DNA of 64,000 nucleotides from the NCBI GenBank assembly GCA_964017145.1, contig OZ024849.1:3472001-3536000 (forward strand). Direction: 5' to 3'. The DNA is from Agrocybe praecox. Lineage: Eukaryota; Basidiomycota; Agaricomycetes; Agaricales; Agrocybaceae. The notes beneath the pieces are model-generated. The model was given only the letters and a program-made list of their open reading frames with translations. It made no database searches and was not told where the DNA came from. A program made the position numbers and the translations under genes. Each line of letters opens with the position of its first letter. Position 1 is the first letter of the stretch. This document shows, one piece after another, positions 12,681 through 23,915 of the stretch.

Positions 12681-15515
12681 TCAATCATGATGGGATTGTG
12701 CTTGGGACCCCATTGGGTTCCTCTGAACGGAACGGCTCTGGCTGGGAAGGAATAAAGGTATCTTGGCATTATCCTCGGTGGTTGGCTGGCTCCGGTCTCT
12801 CCCAGATCTTGTGTCACTTGGGTTATAAGGAATGTCGGATTGTTCGCACTCATCATATTCGGTGGGTAAATCAAAGTATTGACAGTATTTGTTGCATTTG
12901 TGATCCTTTTCAAAGTTATCGAAGCCTTTGATTAGGTTTCCTCCTGCAAAAATGGGGCCGAGGTTACTGTATTTCACTTGTGAGCGACTCCTGTGCTGTA
13001 TTGTCATTATGATTTAATAACATACATGTCTGTCAGAATTTGGGGATCCGTAAGGAGATCTTTGTTTCCTGTATCAGTGGTGACCAGATCCATAAGCTCC
13101 TACTATTCGAGGTCGTCAAAGTCTGAGCTTACCTTGCAAATCAGAAAAAAAGACCTTTTTGTCTGATTTGTAGTACTGTAAATGTTGCGCGAATGCGAGG
13201 AATTCTGCACGATCCTGAGCTTCTGCGTCCGAAGAACGGATAGGTACTGCTGATGTATTGTTTAGGTATTTGCGAAATGGACCGCCTGGACCATTAGTTG
13301 GAATGAGTTCTTCGAGGAGGTAGTACTTGAGGTTGTTTGGATCGTTTCCCACGCGCTCGATGGCCAGCGCGATGTCGACAAAACGCATACGAGGCAAGAT
13401 AATTTCATTTTTTTCGTCAGCAGGTTTTTTCTGCACGATGCGGTTAATGTGCGTGTACACCATTTCGAGAAGTGCTCCCGCCCAAACAATACATCCAGCT
13501 TCCCCGACCAAAACCTGCATTTGTTTTGTCCCTTCGTAAGCAATATCCTGCATTGCTCTGGATTTTTGATCAAGCTGATTAACACTTGTGATGTCCTTGA
13601 CCTTCGTATAGAATGCCTGTTTTGCAACAATATTGCGCGTGTCCCCAAATATCACTTCACTTGCAGTGCCGAAATATGCGACTTTAAATCCACCTTTCTT
13701 CATTTGTCCCGTATTCAGGTATAGGTCAATCTCCTGTGGTTCGTCAAAGTTGAGTTGGCTTTTCCAATCATGATTGTGCAACAATTCGTTGAATGATAGT
13801 TTTTTTAGCTTGAAAACTCTTGCGTGAATCAATTTTGAATTAACTAGAGAAAGCGCAGTTAGGTATGTATCATACACATTTCAATTAAATTAACATTCAT
13901 TACTCACACATTCTGTTAATCTCGCGGTGTGTAGGTTGTTTCTGTGCTCGAAGAGCCTCAAGAAGCATCCCTTGGTTTTGGGAAATGCTAATGGTTGGTA
14001 CCGTTTCATTTATGCCTGTCAGCTCTGATGAAAGCCGAACACGTTTTGAGGCTGGCTCTGTCCCCTCAATCATGTCGTTGGGCTAATGATTATTGAGTTA
14101 TTAATTAATGTGAATGATACATTGCGATATAGATTACCTGTGCTCGAGCGCACGGAACAGAAACATTTCTAGATTTTGAATGGTTAGATATCATCTGAGC
14201 CTGACCTCCACTGGGCGCATTGTTTTGTTTTTGGATCTGTTAATGCAGATAGTGAAAGGTTAGAAAAGAAACTCTTCTTCTGTAAAATTGATACAATACC
14301 ATATCCATGACAGGCTTGTGACCTTCGTAAATCCTAGTATTGCTTCTATGCTCATCCTCCGCTGCTTGATCTTGGGCGACTCTCCAATCAATATATCTTT
14401 CAAAGATGGAATTAGGGATATGAAAATGCACGATTGCGCGTCCGCCTTTGAAAACTGGTAACACTGTATTTTTTCCTTCTTTCCAGAATTTCGGTGTATT
14501 AATGGCATCTATATCAGGTGTCTTTGGGTGAATTTCTGCCCAGTCTTTAGTTCTCATCACAATATTATCCATCGGGAGCAGGTAACCGTTTGAAAAGGTA
14601 TTCCATGCAGGTAGAATATGTTTATATAGAGATGATTTCAATGCATCAGCACCTATGCGTACGGGAATGTTGTCCACAGCCTGCAGGACATCCTGCAAGA
14701 TTTCGTAAAAGGTAAGTTTTAGAATTTATAAAATCAGAATCAATTTGTACCCCAATTAATATAGGCCTCGTTTTTCCAAAGGGCATTTGTACCATTCGTA
14801 CTTCAACAACAATGACCGGTTCGGTACTTTGTGAGTATGCTTGACTTGCAATTTTTGCCCGAACAGATGGGTATTGAAGATAATTGGATGTATATCCCGG
14901 TGCGCTTGGAATAGAAACTTGCATTTGCTTGTAAACGGGGGAGATTTGCTGGACTTGATGGTTGATTCCTGGTAATTGCACGGCTACACCTTGGTTTGGA
15001 AGTCCTGATGTACTATAGGACGATAGAAATGTATTTCCAGTGGAACTTCCAGTTAACCTTGACGTTCCTTCGAGTACTTGGACTCCAACTTGTTGGATTG
15101 GAAAGGACGATACTATCAAAGTCTCTATGTTAGATCATCTATGCTTGGTACATACATTACTGTTAAAATTGAAGTAAATCACCTCCTCTTTGTGCACGGA
15201 CAACCTGCTGCTGGATAGCATTTGGGTTTTGAGAAGGGGCTGCTGTTCCCAACATACTTATAGTTAGTATAAAATACCGAGCAACACCCGTTAGATATGC
15301 AATTTACCTATATTATCAATCCGACGTGTACTTTTTTTCGACTTGTAGTAGTTATAACAGCCCGGGCAAAGTGCTCGAGTACTTTTTCCTTGCCTGTTGT
15401 CGTGCATATACTCTAATTTGGTACCAGGAGGATAAACCTTCTGGCATGTGTCTCGTTCGCTTTCACATATGGCATTCTTGTTGATATCCTTTGGGGTAAA
15501 GTCTGCGGAGTACAT
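12681..15515 (-). CDS. α-kinase domain protein inside a transposon
   Basis: An atypical (α-type) Ser/Thr kinase spread over about eight exons. The probable start is the ATG at 15515. The N-terminus has a cysteine cluster (C-x6-C, later C-P-G-C) that may bind zinc, then a Gln/Ser-rich linker (15140-14750), then the kinase. α-kinase residues I can see: glycine-rich KKGGFKVAYFG, the lysine in NIVAKQAF, YLLEELIP, FAQHLQYYKS, the catalytic SDLQG (about 13131-13145), LLTDPQILTD in a small exon near 13030-13080, and the zinc-binding tail KDHKCNKYCQYFDLP (H-x-C-x3-C). All key positions of the TRPM7/MHCK fold are present, so the kinase is probably active. Introns cluster between 15300 and 13000; the exact N-terminal exons are uncertain. 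It follows the transposase on the same strand with about 130 bp between them, inside the same TIRs. Substrate unknown. Confidence 0.82.
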
Positions 15516-15647
15516 GGCATCAGGCAAGGTCAAAGTCAGATTCAAGGAAAGAAAAATAGTTTTTGTACTCTAGGGCTAATATTTACGCTTGATCCGCACT
15601 CAAATTTGATTTTAACGTAAGCAAAGTATTTTTATACACTGTAGGCC

Positions 15648-17502
15648 CTACCCATCATCGTCCTCTTCACAGTCGGTAAAATCAGCAAATTCCCGCAAAT
15701 CCTCTTCAACTTCTTCACATTCATCTTCAGTGCTGATTGCAATGCCAGAAGAGCTACCAGCTGATGGTGGATTGGTTAGTCCCCCGTAGTAGAGGTACCC
15801 TAGTTCGCCGACTCCATTATCTCTGTAACGAAGGTCTTGAAGGTTTTCTGTAAGTGGAATGCGTTCTTCTAGGCCATTGTCAGCCATTTGAATAGCTTGT
15901 GAAACGCATGGATCCTCTGGAAGACTTTGAAATAGAGACAACATTGAGTCATAAATATCCCAAAATGTCCTTGAAGAGACGGGAGGGCGCCCAATAGATG
16001 TGTATAACCTATTCACTTGCTCGTCAAATTCCTGCGGTACTAGTTGAAATATTGGGAGATGGCTCGGGGACCATCTATCTTCCATTTCGTCAAATAAAGG
16101 AGTGGGAACCTCAATCTGTAAATAACCCAAATTTATTAGACCTGTTACTATCGAAATTACTATGACAAATATTTACCTTGAAGTCCTTTGAGTGAAATAA
16201 ATGTGGCTTTGCATTGATCAGATCGGGGATTCCTTGAGGTAGTATCTTATGTTTATCAGCCCTTCGTGGACTAGTATTGAATTGATTGACCCATGTATCG
16301 AGTTCAGCCTGTAGCCATGGAATAGCAAGCCATCGAAAGAGTAACCTAAATATGGTTAATTATTTACCTCACTATTAGAGTGTAACTGAATTACCTTTCG
16401 ACGGGGTTGTTTGGATCATACAAGCCTGTGTTAAGGCCATGGTCAAGAATAGTTTCAAATCCAGGCGTAAAGTTGCGACGAAACCCAGACCAAGCAATTT
16501 CAGGTTTAATATTGCTCTTATTAAAGCACCAGCGATGTTGCAACGTTTCTTGTAGAGAAGGATCAAGTTTATGACGGATAGCAGTATGCGCATTTGCTAC
16601 TGCATACATTTCCCAGCCACGATCACTTTGAGTAACAAGTGGTACACCTACAAAACCAACAACATCAGTCTTTGTGTTTAAGCGCCGAGACTATACATAC
16701 CCTTATTCTTACGCCCTGCTTCGATATAATACTTTGAAATCAACCGTGGGTTACGGTTCGACCACCATACTTTTAACCACACAATACGGCCGCAGTATGG
16801 ATCAAGTCCAATATGCAACCATAGTCCAAACTGCTTCCATTTGTCATGCTGGTCGCATGTCCAAATGTCCATAACACCGGCAGCCCAAAAGCGTTTGCGT
16901 TTAAAGCTTTTGCGCTTTCGAAACGCCACAGCATCTGGCTCTGTAAGTGTGAGATATGCCGCTACTGTTTTTCTTTCCTTGTATTTGAGTTTGAGATAGG
17001 TTAATCACAAGGCAAACACTTACTCTGATACTTTGAGAAGATACTCCTGCCGTAGATGGGTTACCAAACCGCGTGCACCCTTGTTCGGAAATCGTTCCTT
17101 GACTTCATCAACAAACGGAGAAATGCTTGCGAAAGTTTGTTTCTGCTGGCGTGTATTCAATAAACCCCACAGCTTTCGACGTCTCTCAAGAGAACGAAGG
17201 CTGTTCAATGAAGGAGTTAACCAAAATTTGAATTGGACACGAAGTACTCGAATTAACATACCTGAGACCATAACGAGACTGGTCAAAGTGTTCAATGGCA
17301 TGCTTCACAATATCTTTATCTGAAAGACCCATTTTCCAGTAGTAGAGAACGACAGGGTATAGATCACGGTCAGGTGCTATAGAATTATGAATGTTAATCC
17401 CAAATTTCTTAGAAGAAAAAGGTCAGAATCCTGCTTACGAAGTGGTTTGTGCTGATTAGAGCGCTTAGAAGCATTTGAAAACAATCCCTCGAGCTCTGAC
17501 AT
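15648..17502 (-). CDS. Integrase-like DDE transposase
   Basis: A protein of roughly 550-600 aa in several exons. The proposed start is the ATG at 17502 (MSELEGLFSN), because its first exon splices in frame into PDRDLYPVVLYYWKMGL. Next come a helix-turn-helix-like stretch (LSDKDIVKHAIEHFDQSRYGL), a second helical segment (RSLERRRKLWGLLN), and the integrase-like core: VMDIWTCDQHDKWKQFGLWL, LDPYCG, LKVWWSNRNPRLI, then TQSDRGWEMYAVANAHT, HRWCFNKSNIKPEIAWS and FTPGFE. The Asp in MDIW/DQHD, the Asp in TQSD and the Glu in KPEIAW are candidate DDE residues. The tail is acidic and ends at 15648. This is the fungal integrase-core family common in Agaricomycetes (my recognition). It presumably cuts and joins at the TATGGC termini. 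I saw no stop or frameshift in the exons I followed. Confidence 0.85.
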
Positions 17503-17837
17503 GATTCACATTCACAGTAGAACCTCTGTATGCTACGCAGAACTGGAGTCAAAAGACTAGTAAAGGGGCCATAATAAATATACAACTTGGGAACAACAGC
17601 CTGTGTAGTCAAAACCTGAAGGTCTGCATTTACCTGGTTTCACATACAAAGATTGGTATTACGACTTGAAGAAAAGATGTTTATAATGGTGGATGATACA
17701 ACACTGATATCGAGGTGTCGAAGGCAAATTGGAAAGCTGGGTGACGCGGCCAAAATCTGCTGACAAATATTTTGATGTTACATTAGCAGCCGAGAATTAT
17801 AAATATCCGGCATGAACAAACACACCTGCTAAGTTAA

Positions 17838-17868
17838 ATTTCGAAGCTGGCGGGTCCCTGTTGCCATA
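17838..17868 (-). repeat. Terminal inverted repeat, right end
   Basis: 31 bp, perfect inverse of 12008-12038, followed outside by the duplicated GGAAAT. Confidence 0.9.
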
Positions 17869-17874
17869 GGAAAT

Positions 17875-18359
17875 ATCTTCTTTGCAAAGTTGTAAAGCTG
17901 CTGTCCTAATATTCAAGTAGTTTGCTGCAGGCTATTCAGGGTAGAAGTCATGTGAAGGCATAGTTTGGCTAATGCATGCTAAGTGCACATTATAAATAAA
18001 TGATCTAGAAAAAACACATTGTACTTTTTGTTTGGTAAATGGCCTTTGAAAATGATATCGAACATTAGACAATCTTCAGTGACTTGAGTTTGAATTGCAA
18101 AAAAAGACTACACCTGAAGTAAGTCTTCAAAGTCTCATGCTGCCAGCTTCTTCATTGATGATATATTATTTTATTTGAAAACCACCAAATTGTGCTTCTT
18201 ATAAATGTAGAGACACAACAACACCTCCAGTTTAGGTATTGGATGCATCCATCACCTACAGTATATAGAATTTTTACCAAGTGCGTAAATATTACTCTGG
18301 TAGGGACTTAAGATTTATATTTTAGTAGATCTTTGACCACCTTGCTTTTGATACTGCAA
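17875..18359. other. Intergenic, nothing recognised
   Basis: AT-rich DNA between the transposon and the TatD pseudogene. It may contain the lost C-terminal part of TatD, but no readable match was found. Confidence 0.5.
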
Positions 18360-19276
18360 GTCTGGAATGGGACCAAGGAAAAGGTGATCACACTGTACCT
18401 GTGATGCCAATACACAGATTTGGGAAATAGTCTAATAGCCTCTGTGCAAGCTCCGGTGTGTCGGTGAAGCAATGTACATAGATCTGAGAGTTGGGCATCA
18501 TCTCCCCCAAACTAAATTTCGTGTTTATGCCATATGCAATACCTTATGGTCCCTTGGTGCTTCAGTCTTCAATATCCTCTCTGTACTATCCTCGTCTGCT
18601 TCTCATGTATGGATCATAAGTGCCTTACCAATCCTAACGGCATGCCTAAGCTGTTGTGCAAAGACATCCCTCAGTGGATCTCCCGCAGAGAGTGGTCATG
18701 GTGGTAATTGAGCCTGATCTCACCCCAACCGACACAGTGTGGATAGTTCATTGCTTCTAACCTAGTGGATGGTATTTCCAAGTTGGGGAGGTTTTTGACT
18801 AGTAAATTTATTGTAAGGAATGAGTGTGTATTTCGCAATAAGAGGAAAAGCTCACAGATGCATGCCTAGTATGTTCGATTGAACAACACATCACATAAGA
18901 ATCTGTCAAAACCTCAATTAGCAATAAACTATAACACACCCATAACAAACCAATACTCCAATCCACCCCACTTCTTCTTATCTCTACTGCCATCCATTGC
19001 AGCATCTGCCCACACCCTCCACTCCTCCCTCATAGGCGGCACACACCACACATCCACGACTGCAGCCACGTTCCTACCCGCATACATACATTGCCCTGAA
19101 GAACTCGAACGAGTCAAGGTGCTTCCCGTGTTTGTATTTCTCGCGGTACTCCTGGAAAGTAAGGATGAAATGGGCGTGGGTGTCGATTATAGGAACAGAG
19201 GGCGGGGAGGCTGACGTGGATGGGGTTCTGGGAGGAGGCGGTCTTCGGATGGGGGTGAGGAGGTTCGTTTGCCCAT
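18360..19276 (-). pseudogene. TatD-family metal-dependent hydrolase, decayed
   Basis: TatD proteins are Mg-dependent 3'-exonuclease/hydrolases; fungal versions are Scn1-like. Pieces in the right order on the minus strand: an ATG at 19276, then IIDTHAHF (the HxH metal motif) about 80 bases in, AGRNVAAVVDVW, KKKWGGLEYWFVMG, HCVGWGEIRLNYHHDHS, DVFAQQLRHAVRIGKALMIHT, EADED, and QIYVHCFTDTPELAQRLL with FPNLCIGITG. Lesions: the ATG frame and the HAH frame differ; a TGTA duplication at 19081-19092 shifts the frame after RAMY; a TGA (18603-18605) replaces the expected Arg between MIHT and EADED; one more frame change precedes YVHCF; the C-terminus is missing. An intron after WFVMG is likely original. 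Dead gene, fairly recent given how readable it is. Confidence 0.75.
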
Positions 19277-20158
19277 TGTAGTAGTGGCAGTAGTGTTTTG
19301 TTTGGATTGGAAGTTGTTGGTGGGTCGATACGAGTTGGGTTGAAATTCTCCGGAGTTATAATGAGCCCTTTAGAGTCCGTGGCTCATCAAAAAAACATGA
19401 CTCACATTCACATCTAGATCGGAGCTACGGAGTCGGGACGATCAAGTCGAGTCAGAGGTAATGTCAAGATGATGAACTGGCGTTTCTGTGAATATGTATC
19501 AATAAGTGTGTACGCTCATAAGTATATGTCGAGTGAGATGTACTTATTCGGCTTATTGCCCAAACTGACGCGGGATAACATATAGAGAGGAGAATCACCA
19601 CCCAATGCGACACCGTCGAGTCCCATAATCCATTTATAGCAGAACGCGCGAGGCAACGCGACGCGAAGGATCTGTTGTATGATCCCATCATACCATCACG
19701 ATTCCGATTCACGAGCCTCCGCTGAGCGCTGAGATTCGAGAACATTAAATTAGAATGAGATCCAGAAATGAGATTGTGACCGAGATGTATGAGGACGTAT
19801 GTAAGTAAGGATTGATCATGATTAATGATCCATGAAAGCTTCATGTGGGGTTGTCATCAATGATAGTGATAAGGAATGGAGATAAGTTCTTGAAATAGAA
19901 GCGAGAAAAAAATATCAGATACGGGGGACGGGACCGAGAAGGAGGGGATTGAAGGAAATAGTTGATAAATAGCTGGTCATGGAAAAGCATAAATATTTAA
20001 TACTCGAAGATTGTTCGCGAATACGGTTATTTGCCAATCGATAGATCGTGTTTCATTATCAACAGTCCTAGAGAAAGTATCAGACCGAGAGGGAGCGCAA
20101 AGTAAATAGTTGAAAGTAATACTTAGTTGAGTGAAAGAAAGAGGGTTCGTGAATATTG
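19277..20158. other. Intergenic, nothing recognised
   Basis: Holds the shared start region of the TatD pseudogene and the 3' flank of the BTB gene. A 126-codon minus-strand frame (19464-19844) has no recognisable domain and unremarkable composition. Confidence 0.5.
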
Positions 20159-21436
20159 TCAACAGTTCTGTACACTCTTCAAATCCTCCCAAGCAGGAAG
20201 CTCGAACCACGTCGGCAAATACTTCCACACCTCCTTCCTCCCCTCCAGATGCCTCGCCTGGCAATACGCCACGCAGTCCGCACATATATTCAGGCCATGC
20301 CACCCCTCGTACGCCTTCAGTGGATGCGCCCCCCCCTTCTCAATCTCGTGCCACTCCGCATGCGGGCCGCGCGCATGCGCACACAGCGGTGACTGACACA
20401 CAGGTGAGCGCTGGAAGAGCAGCAGAAACTTGTGCGAGAGGCTCATCTGTGCCCACTGGAGCCTCTCCCGCCCGATAAGGACGATCATTTTGTCCCGCCA
20501 TGATATATCGGTAGGCCTGTCTTTCAAGAACCGCTTGTGCGGGAAGCGCGAGAGGCAGTAGTAGGCGTATGGGAGCACTTCGAGGACGGAGTTCTCCTTT
20601 GCGAGGGTTATGGCGCGCATGATCGTGTCGGAGCGGTATCGGTCGGTGTTGGAGATGGACTTGGCTTCGTACCCCGCGAATGTGCAGGGTAGTTTGGCGA
20701 GGAGGAGGGATATGCAGCGTTGGCGGATGTAGCGGATCATGTACTTTGTGCTTAGCCGCAGAATACCATCGATGAAGGATAGGATGGAGTCGAGGTCGGA
20801 GTCGGCGGATATGAATTCGAAATGGCTATGAAATGAATGAATGAATGACGTTAAGGGTGGTTTACGAGGTGGGTGTACGCACTCTGGGACATAAACAGCT
20901 TTCAACAGATCTACAAAGTCCTTCACCGTATCATGCAGCCGCACAACATGACATTCCTCAATCATTTCCTCCCCAGCCGGCTGCGGTACCGTGAACAAGT
21001 CGCGAAAAACCTCAGAGTGGCTCGCAAGGACCGTTTGATGAACACGGAATAGCGTGTTCTCTACATGAAGGACAATAGAGCCATCGTACATCCAAAACTG
21101 GTCATGGCGGGTCGGAGGTTCGGGATTTGGGGTAGGTGGCGCGAACGTGGAACTTGTGTCTTCCTGGGAAGAGGAGCTATAGGGCGATAAGTCGGTCGAT
21201 GTGGACCACATAGTCAATGGGCGAGAGTCGGTAGCAGTGCTGTCGTTTGAGCGCATAGTTATGAGAGCTAGTTGGTCTCGCGTGGATGACAATGGTCTTG
21301 AACGAGCTGGTAACCTTGACAAATCGACAATGGCGGGTTCTTCTTCAATCACATCCCCCATCGCTTGATCCCCTGAATAATCCAAGCCCTGGCGAGATGT
21401 AGTAGGAGGAGAAGAGGAAGAAGGAAAAGAGACCAT
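20159..21436 (-). CDS. BTB/POZ domain protein
   Basis: BTB domains mediate dimerisation and often act as cullin-3 adaptors; Agaricomycetes have many of unknown role. The ATG at 21436 starts a Ser/Pro-rich leader of about 105 residues. The BTB core follows: FWMYDGSIVLHVENTLFRVH, QTVLASHSEVFRDLF, VVRLHDTVKDFVDLLKAVY. After it come a helical extension (IDGILRLSTKYMIRYIRQR, ITLAKENSVLEVLPYAYY) and a Cys/His-rich tail (CQSPLCAHARGPHAEWH, CADCVAYC) that may bind metal. The frame is open for 425 codons, but 20826-20882 (57 nt, GTGCGT...CATAG, a multiple of three) looks like an intron, giving 406 aa. Family members often have an intron between the BTB core and the helical part. It is divergent from the Zn2Cys6 gene, 566 bp between starts. 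Confidence 0.85.
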   Translation of the reverse strand: MVSFPSSSSPPTTSRQGLDYSGDQAMGDVIEEEPAIVDLSRLPARSRPLSSTRDQLALITMRSNDSTATDSRPLTMWSTSTDLSPYSSSSQEDTSSTFAPPTPNPEPPTRHDQFWMYDGSIVLHVENTLFRVHQTVLASHSEVFRDLFTVPQPAGEEMIEECHVVRLHDTVKDFVDLLKAVYVPECVHPPRKPPLTSFIHSFHSHFEFISADSDLDSILSFIDGILRLSTKYMIRYIRQRCISLLLAKLPCTFAGYEAKSISNTDRYRSDTIMRAITLAKENSVLEVLPYAYYCLSRFPHKRFLKDRPTDISWRDKMIVLIGRERLQWAQMSLSHKFLLLFQRSPVCQSPLCAHARGPHAEWHEIEKGGAHPLKAYEGWHGLNICADCVAYCQARHLEGRKEVWKYLPTWFELPAWEDLKSVQNC

Positions 21437-22002
21437 TTCAAGTAAAAATCCGACGGGACTTTCTCACTAGTGGTCCATTGCAGAAGAAAAGAAGAGAATG
21501 CCCCTTTCGGCAAAAAAATTGCGTCGCCTTGTGCACGAACGCCGGGCCACATAAAGACAGACGTCGGCACATACATTTCTTTGAAAATCCCATTGGACGT
21601 GTTGTTCCAAAAGTGTGGCGGCGGTTACATTCTGCAATGCACAGCACGTATAGTGGTGGTTGGAAAAAAAAACAAAGTGGCCGATGACAATTACATACCA
21701 CGCATGGGAATTATTTCGGCCTCGCGGAATCAATATTCCTCCGGACTTGCCGCCCCGTCTTGATTGGACATAAATATCCCGCCCGAGTCCCGCAGTGCGA
21801 AAATTCCAAATTTGGACGTCGGTCGCGACGACGACGAAAGAAATCCTAGTACAGTGCTGCTTGAAGCTTGAAGAGGAATCGCCGACATCTAAATATGTTG
21901 CATCAAGCCCAAAGACCATAATGCCCGAAATTCCCCCTCGTGAGAACTCGGTCCGCTTTGTCATTACGTCGTTTCCCTGCCTGGAAACATACCGACCGAC
22001 CA
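21437..22002. promoter_or_regulatory. Divergent promoter region shared by BTB and Zn2Cys6 genes
   Basis: A 566-bp gap between the two divergent start codons must hold both promoters. Both strands are fortuitously open over most of it (up to 188 codons), but those frames match no family. No clear TATA box was seen. Confidence 0.5.
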
Positions 22003-23662
22003 ATGCCTCCCTGTAAAGGCCACAAAAAGTCAAGATACGGATGTGTCGTATGTAAACGACGGAGAATAAAGGTATATATATATTTTCAACCTCTTGGAAT
22101 GACTTAGTTCATTCTTGTCCGAGGGTTAGTGCGACGAGACGCGTCCAACATGTCGGAGGTGCGCCATACACGGTGGGTCACTTTTGTGCAAGTATTACAA
22201 CAGCGACGATCCATCCACTGCAACTCCATCCGCATCTACCTCGGAGCAGTCACCCAATGAGGGCGCAAGTTCTAGTTCTTCCAGAGACGATGCCCACGTT
22301 TCTTTGTCACCGACGCAGGGCTCATCCGAACCCCCAATTGCGTCGAGCTCTTCCCAAGTTTTACGACTGTCCGAGTCTATTTCAATGGCCTTATCACATC
22401 TGCCCACCACCTACCTCGAGCCAATCCCAATGCAAGGAGAACACTCTTATCAAAGCATCGCGCTATTCCGATACTTCATCTCCGTAACGTCAACAACACT
22501 AGCCCTATCCTCGCACGATGACTCCAAGCACCTCTGGTCGCAAGTAATACCCACCTTGAGCCAAGCGCACCCCTTCCTTTTACACTCAATCCTCGCAATA
22601 ACCGCGGCGCACATCGCCAAGATGTACATGGGCGTCGACCCCATCAAGGAGGGGGTCGTCAAGCATTTAGAGGAGAAACATTTCCGAGAGTCGATGCATC
22701 TCCTGCGGGGGGAGATTGCGGGGGGCATACATGAGCTGAATTGTCATTCAAGCTTTGCGGCTAATACGATGTGTATTTTGTATTTGATCTCGCGACGCCA
22801 GGAGCCGTTACCATTACACGCGAAGCTCGACGCATCGTGGGCGTTCCACATCCGACAGACGTGCGTTGCTCTTCATGGGATCATCTCCCTCATCCAGAAC
22901 GGCCCCATCGCGCGTCTTATACAGGAATTCCCGCTAATCCATTCTTGTAGCAAGCCAATTAGCAGGAATGGCGAAGCCATGTTCGCCCGTCTCTATTCGC
23001 TTTGCATCGATTTTACCCTCCTCGGATCGGCGGCTGCAGCGGAGATGGAGGACGTTGACGTCGCCACCGCGTACTACACGACACTATACCACCTCCGAAA
23101 AGTATGGTGCCAACTAGAAGACTGCTGTATCTCCTCTTCGTTACGCCCCGGCGACAACTTGAATGACAATGGCAATAACCAAGTTGGACTCTTTGGATTC
23201 AGAGAGAACAACTCGAAACACCCAGGATCGCTCTACTCCGCCATCCTTTTCTGCGTCCGCGACACTCCAGCTGTATTCTGGGACCAAGTACGAAGCAAAA
23301 GCCCCAGAGCGCTAATCATATACGCGTATATCTGCATGTGTTGGGAAGGGCTCGACTACGGGTTAGGAAAGATGAAAGAGCTCAACGATAATACCAATAC
23401 GGACGGGACCCCGGCCAAGGGTAACGAGGCGAAGATGAATACTATGAATACCCTAGTTGGTGGGCGGTGGTGGATGGAAGGTAGGGCCGAGATGGATCTG
23501 AAGGGTGTGCAAGACGAGTTGGACGCTGTGGCGAGTAATGATGCGGAGAAAGATATCTGGAGAGAGTGGATGAGGGGTGCTTGGGAGGTTATGGATAGTT
23601 TGAGGCAGGGTCGGTGGCTCGACAACGACGACGATGTTGTTCGGAATCGATTTCTTCCGTGA
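22003..23662 (+). CDS. Zn2Cys6 fungal transcription factor
   Basis: Two exons: 22003-22071 and 22130-23662, with a 58-nt intron 22072-22129 (GTATAT...GGTTAG), giving 533 aa. The intron splits the DNA-binding domain. Joined, the cysteines are C14-x2-C17-x6-C24-x6-C31-x2-C34-x8-C43, a canonical binuclear zinc cluster of fungal regulators, with the usual basic loop KRRRIK. A Ser-rich linker (about 50-115) follows, then a helical middle domain (SILAITAAHIAKMYMG; KHFRESMHLLRGEIAGGI) typical of sterol-uptake-control-like (UPC2/ECM22-type) family members in basidiomycetes. It acts in the nucleus. Target genes are unknown; neighbours give no pathway. The first exon is easily missed because the large second-exon frame alone looks like a gene. 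Confidence 0.9.
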
Positions 23663-23915
23663 TTCCTACGATGTATTTATGTTTTGTTGATACAACGTAT
23701 GTACTACTTTTGATGTACCAATCTTCTTCTTTTCTCGTTACGCTATATTTAGAACTAATTTGGTTACATCGCATTGCACCTCGTTGACGGTAAGATTGCT
23801 AAGTATTAGCTAGTGAGTAACTGTAGTCCATTTGTACCGTATGTGAATTTTATAAAAAAATTTGGTCCCAAGTCAAACCCATGTTGCACCCTTCTTGAAT
23901 GTACAATTTCCAACC

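Larger units (their letters stand above)
12008..17868 (-). mobile_element. TIR DNA transposon carrying integrase-like transposase and α-kinase
   Basis: The element is 5861 bp. The first 31 bases (TATGGCAACAGGGACCCGCC...) are repeated exactly inverted at 17838-17868, and the match extends to 38 bp with two mismatches. It is flanked by a 6-bp direct repeat GGAAAT (12002-12007 and 17869-17874), a target duplication. Both genes inside read on the minus strand: the transposase (15648-17502) first, then the α-kinase (12681-15515). TAT...ATA termini with a 6-bp duplication are, as I recall, the hallmarks of the eukaryotic IS3EU superfamily, whose transposase is also integrase-like. That assignment is inference. 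No third gene is visible; 12039-12680 and 17503-17837 look non-coding. Confidence 0.85.

Noticed and set aside
13262..13724. Plus- and minus-strand frames overlapping the α-kinase exon
   Set aside because: Shadows of the kinase frame 13116-13877, which carries the conserved motifs.
21467..22033. 188-codon minus-strand gene in the divergent promoter
   Set aside because: No domain, overlaps exon 1 of the Zn2Cys6 gene on the other strand, and the plus strand is open there too; composition effect.
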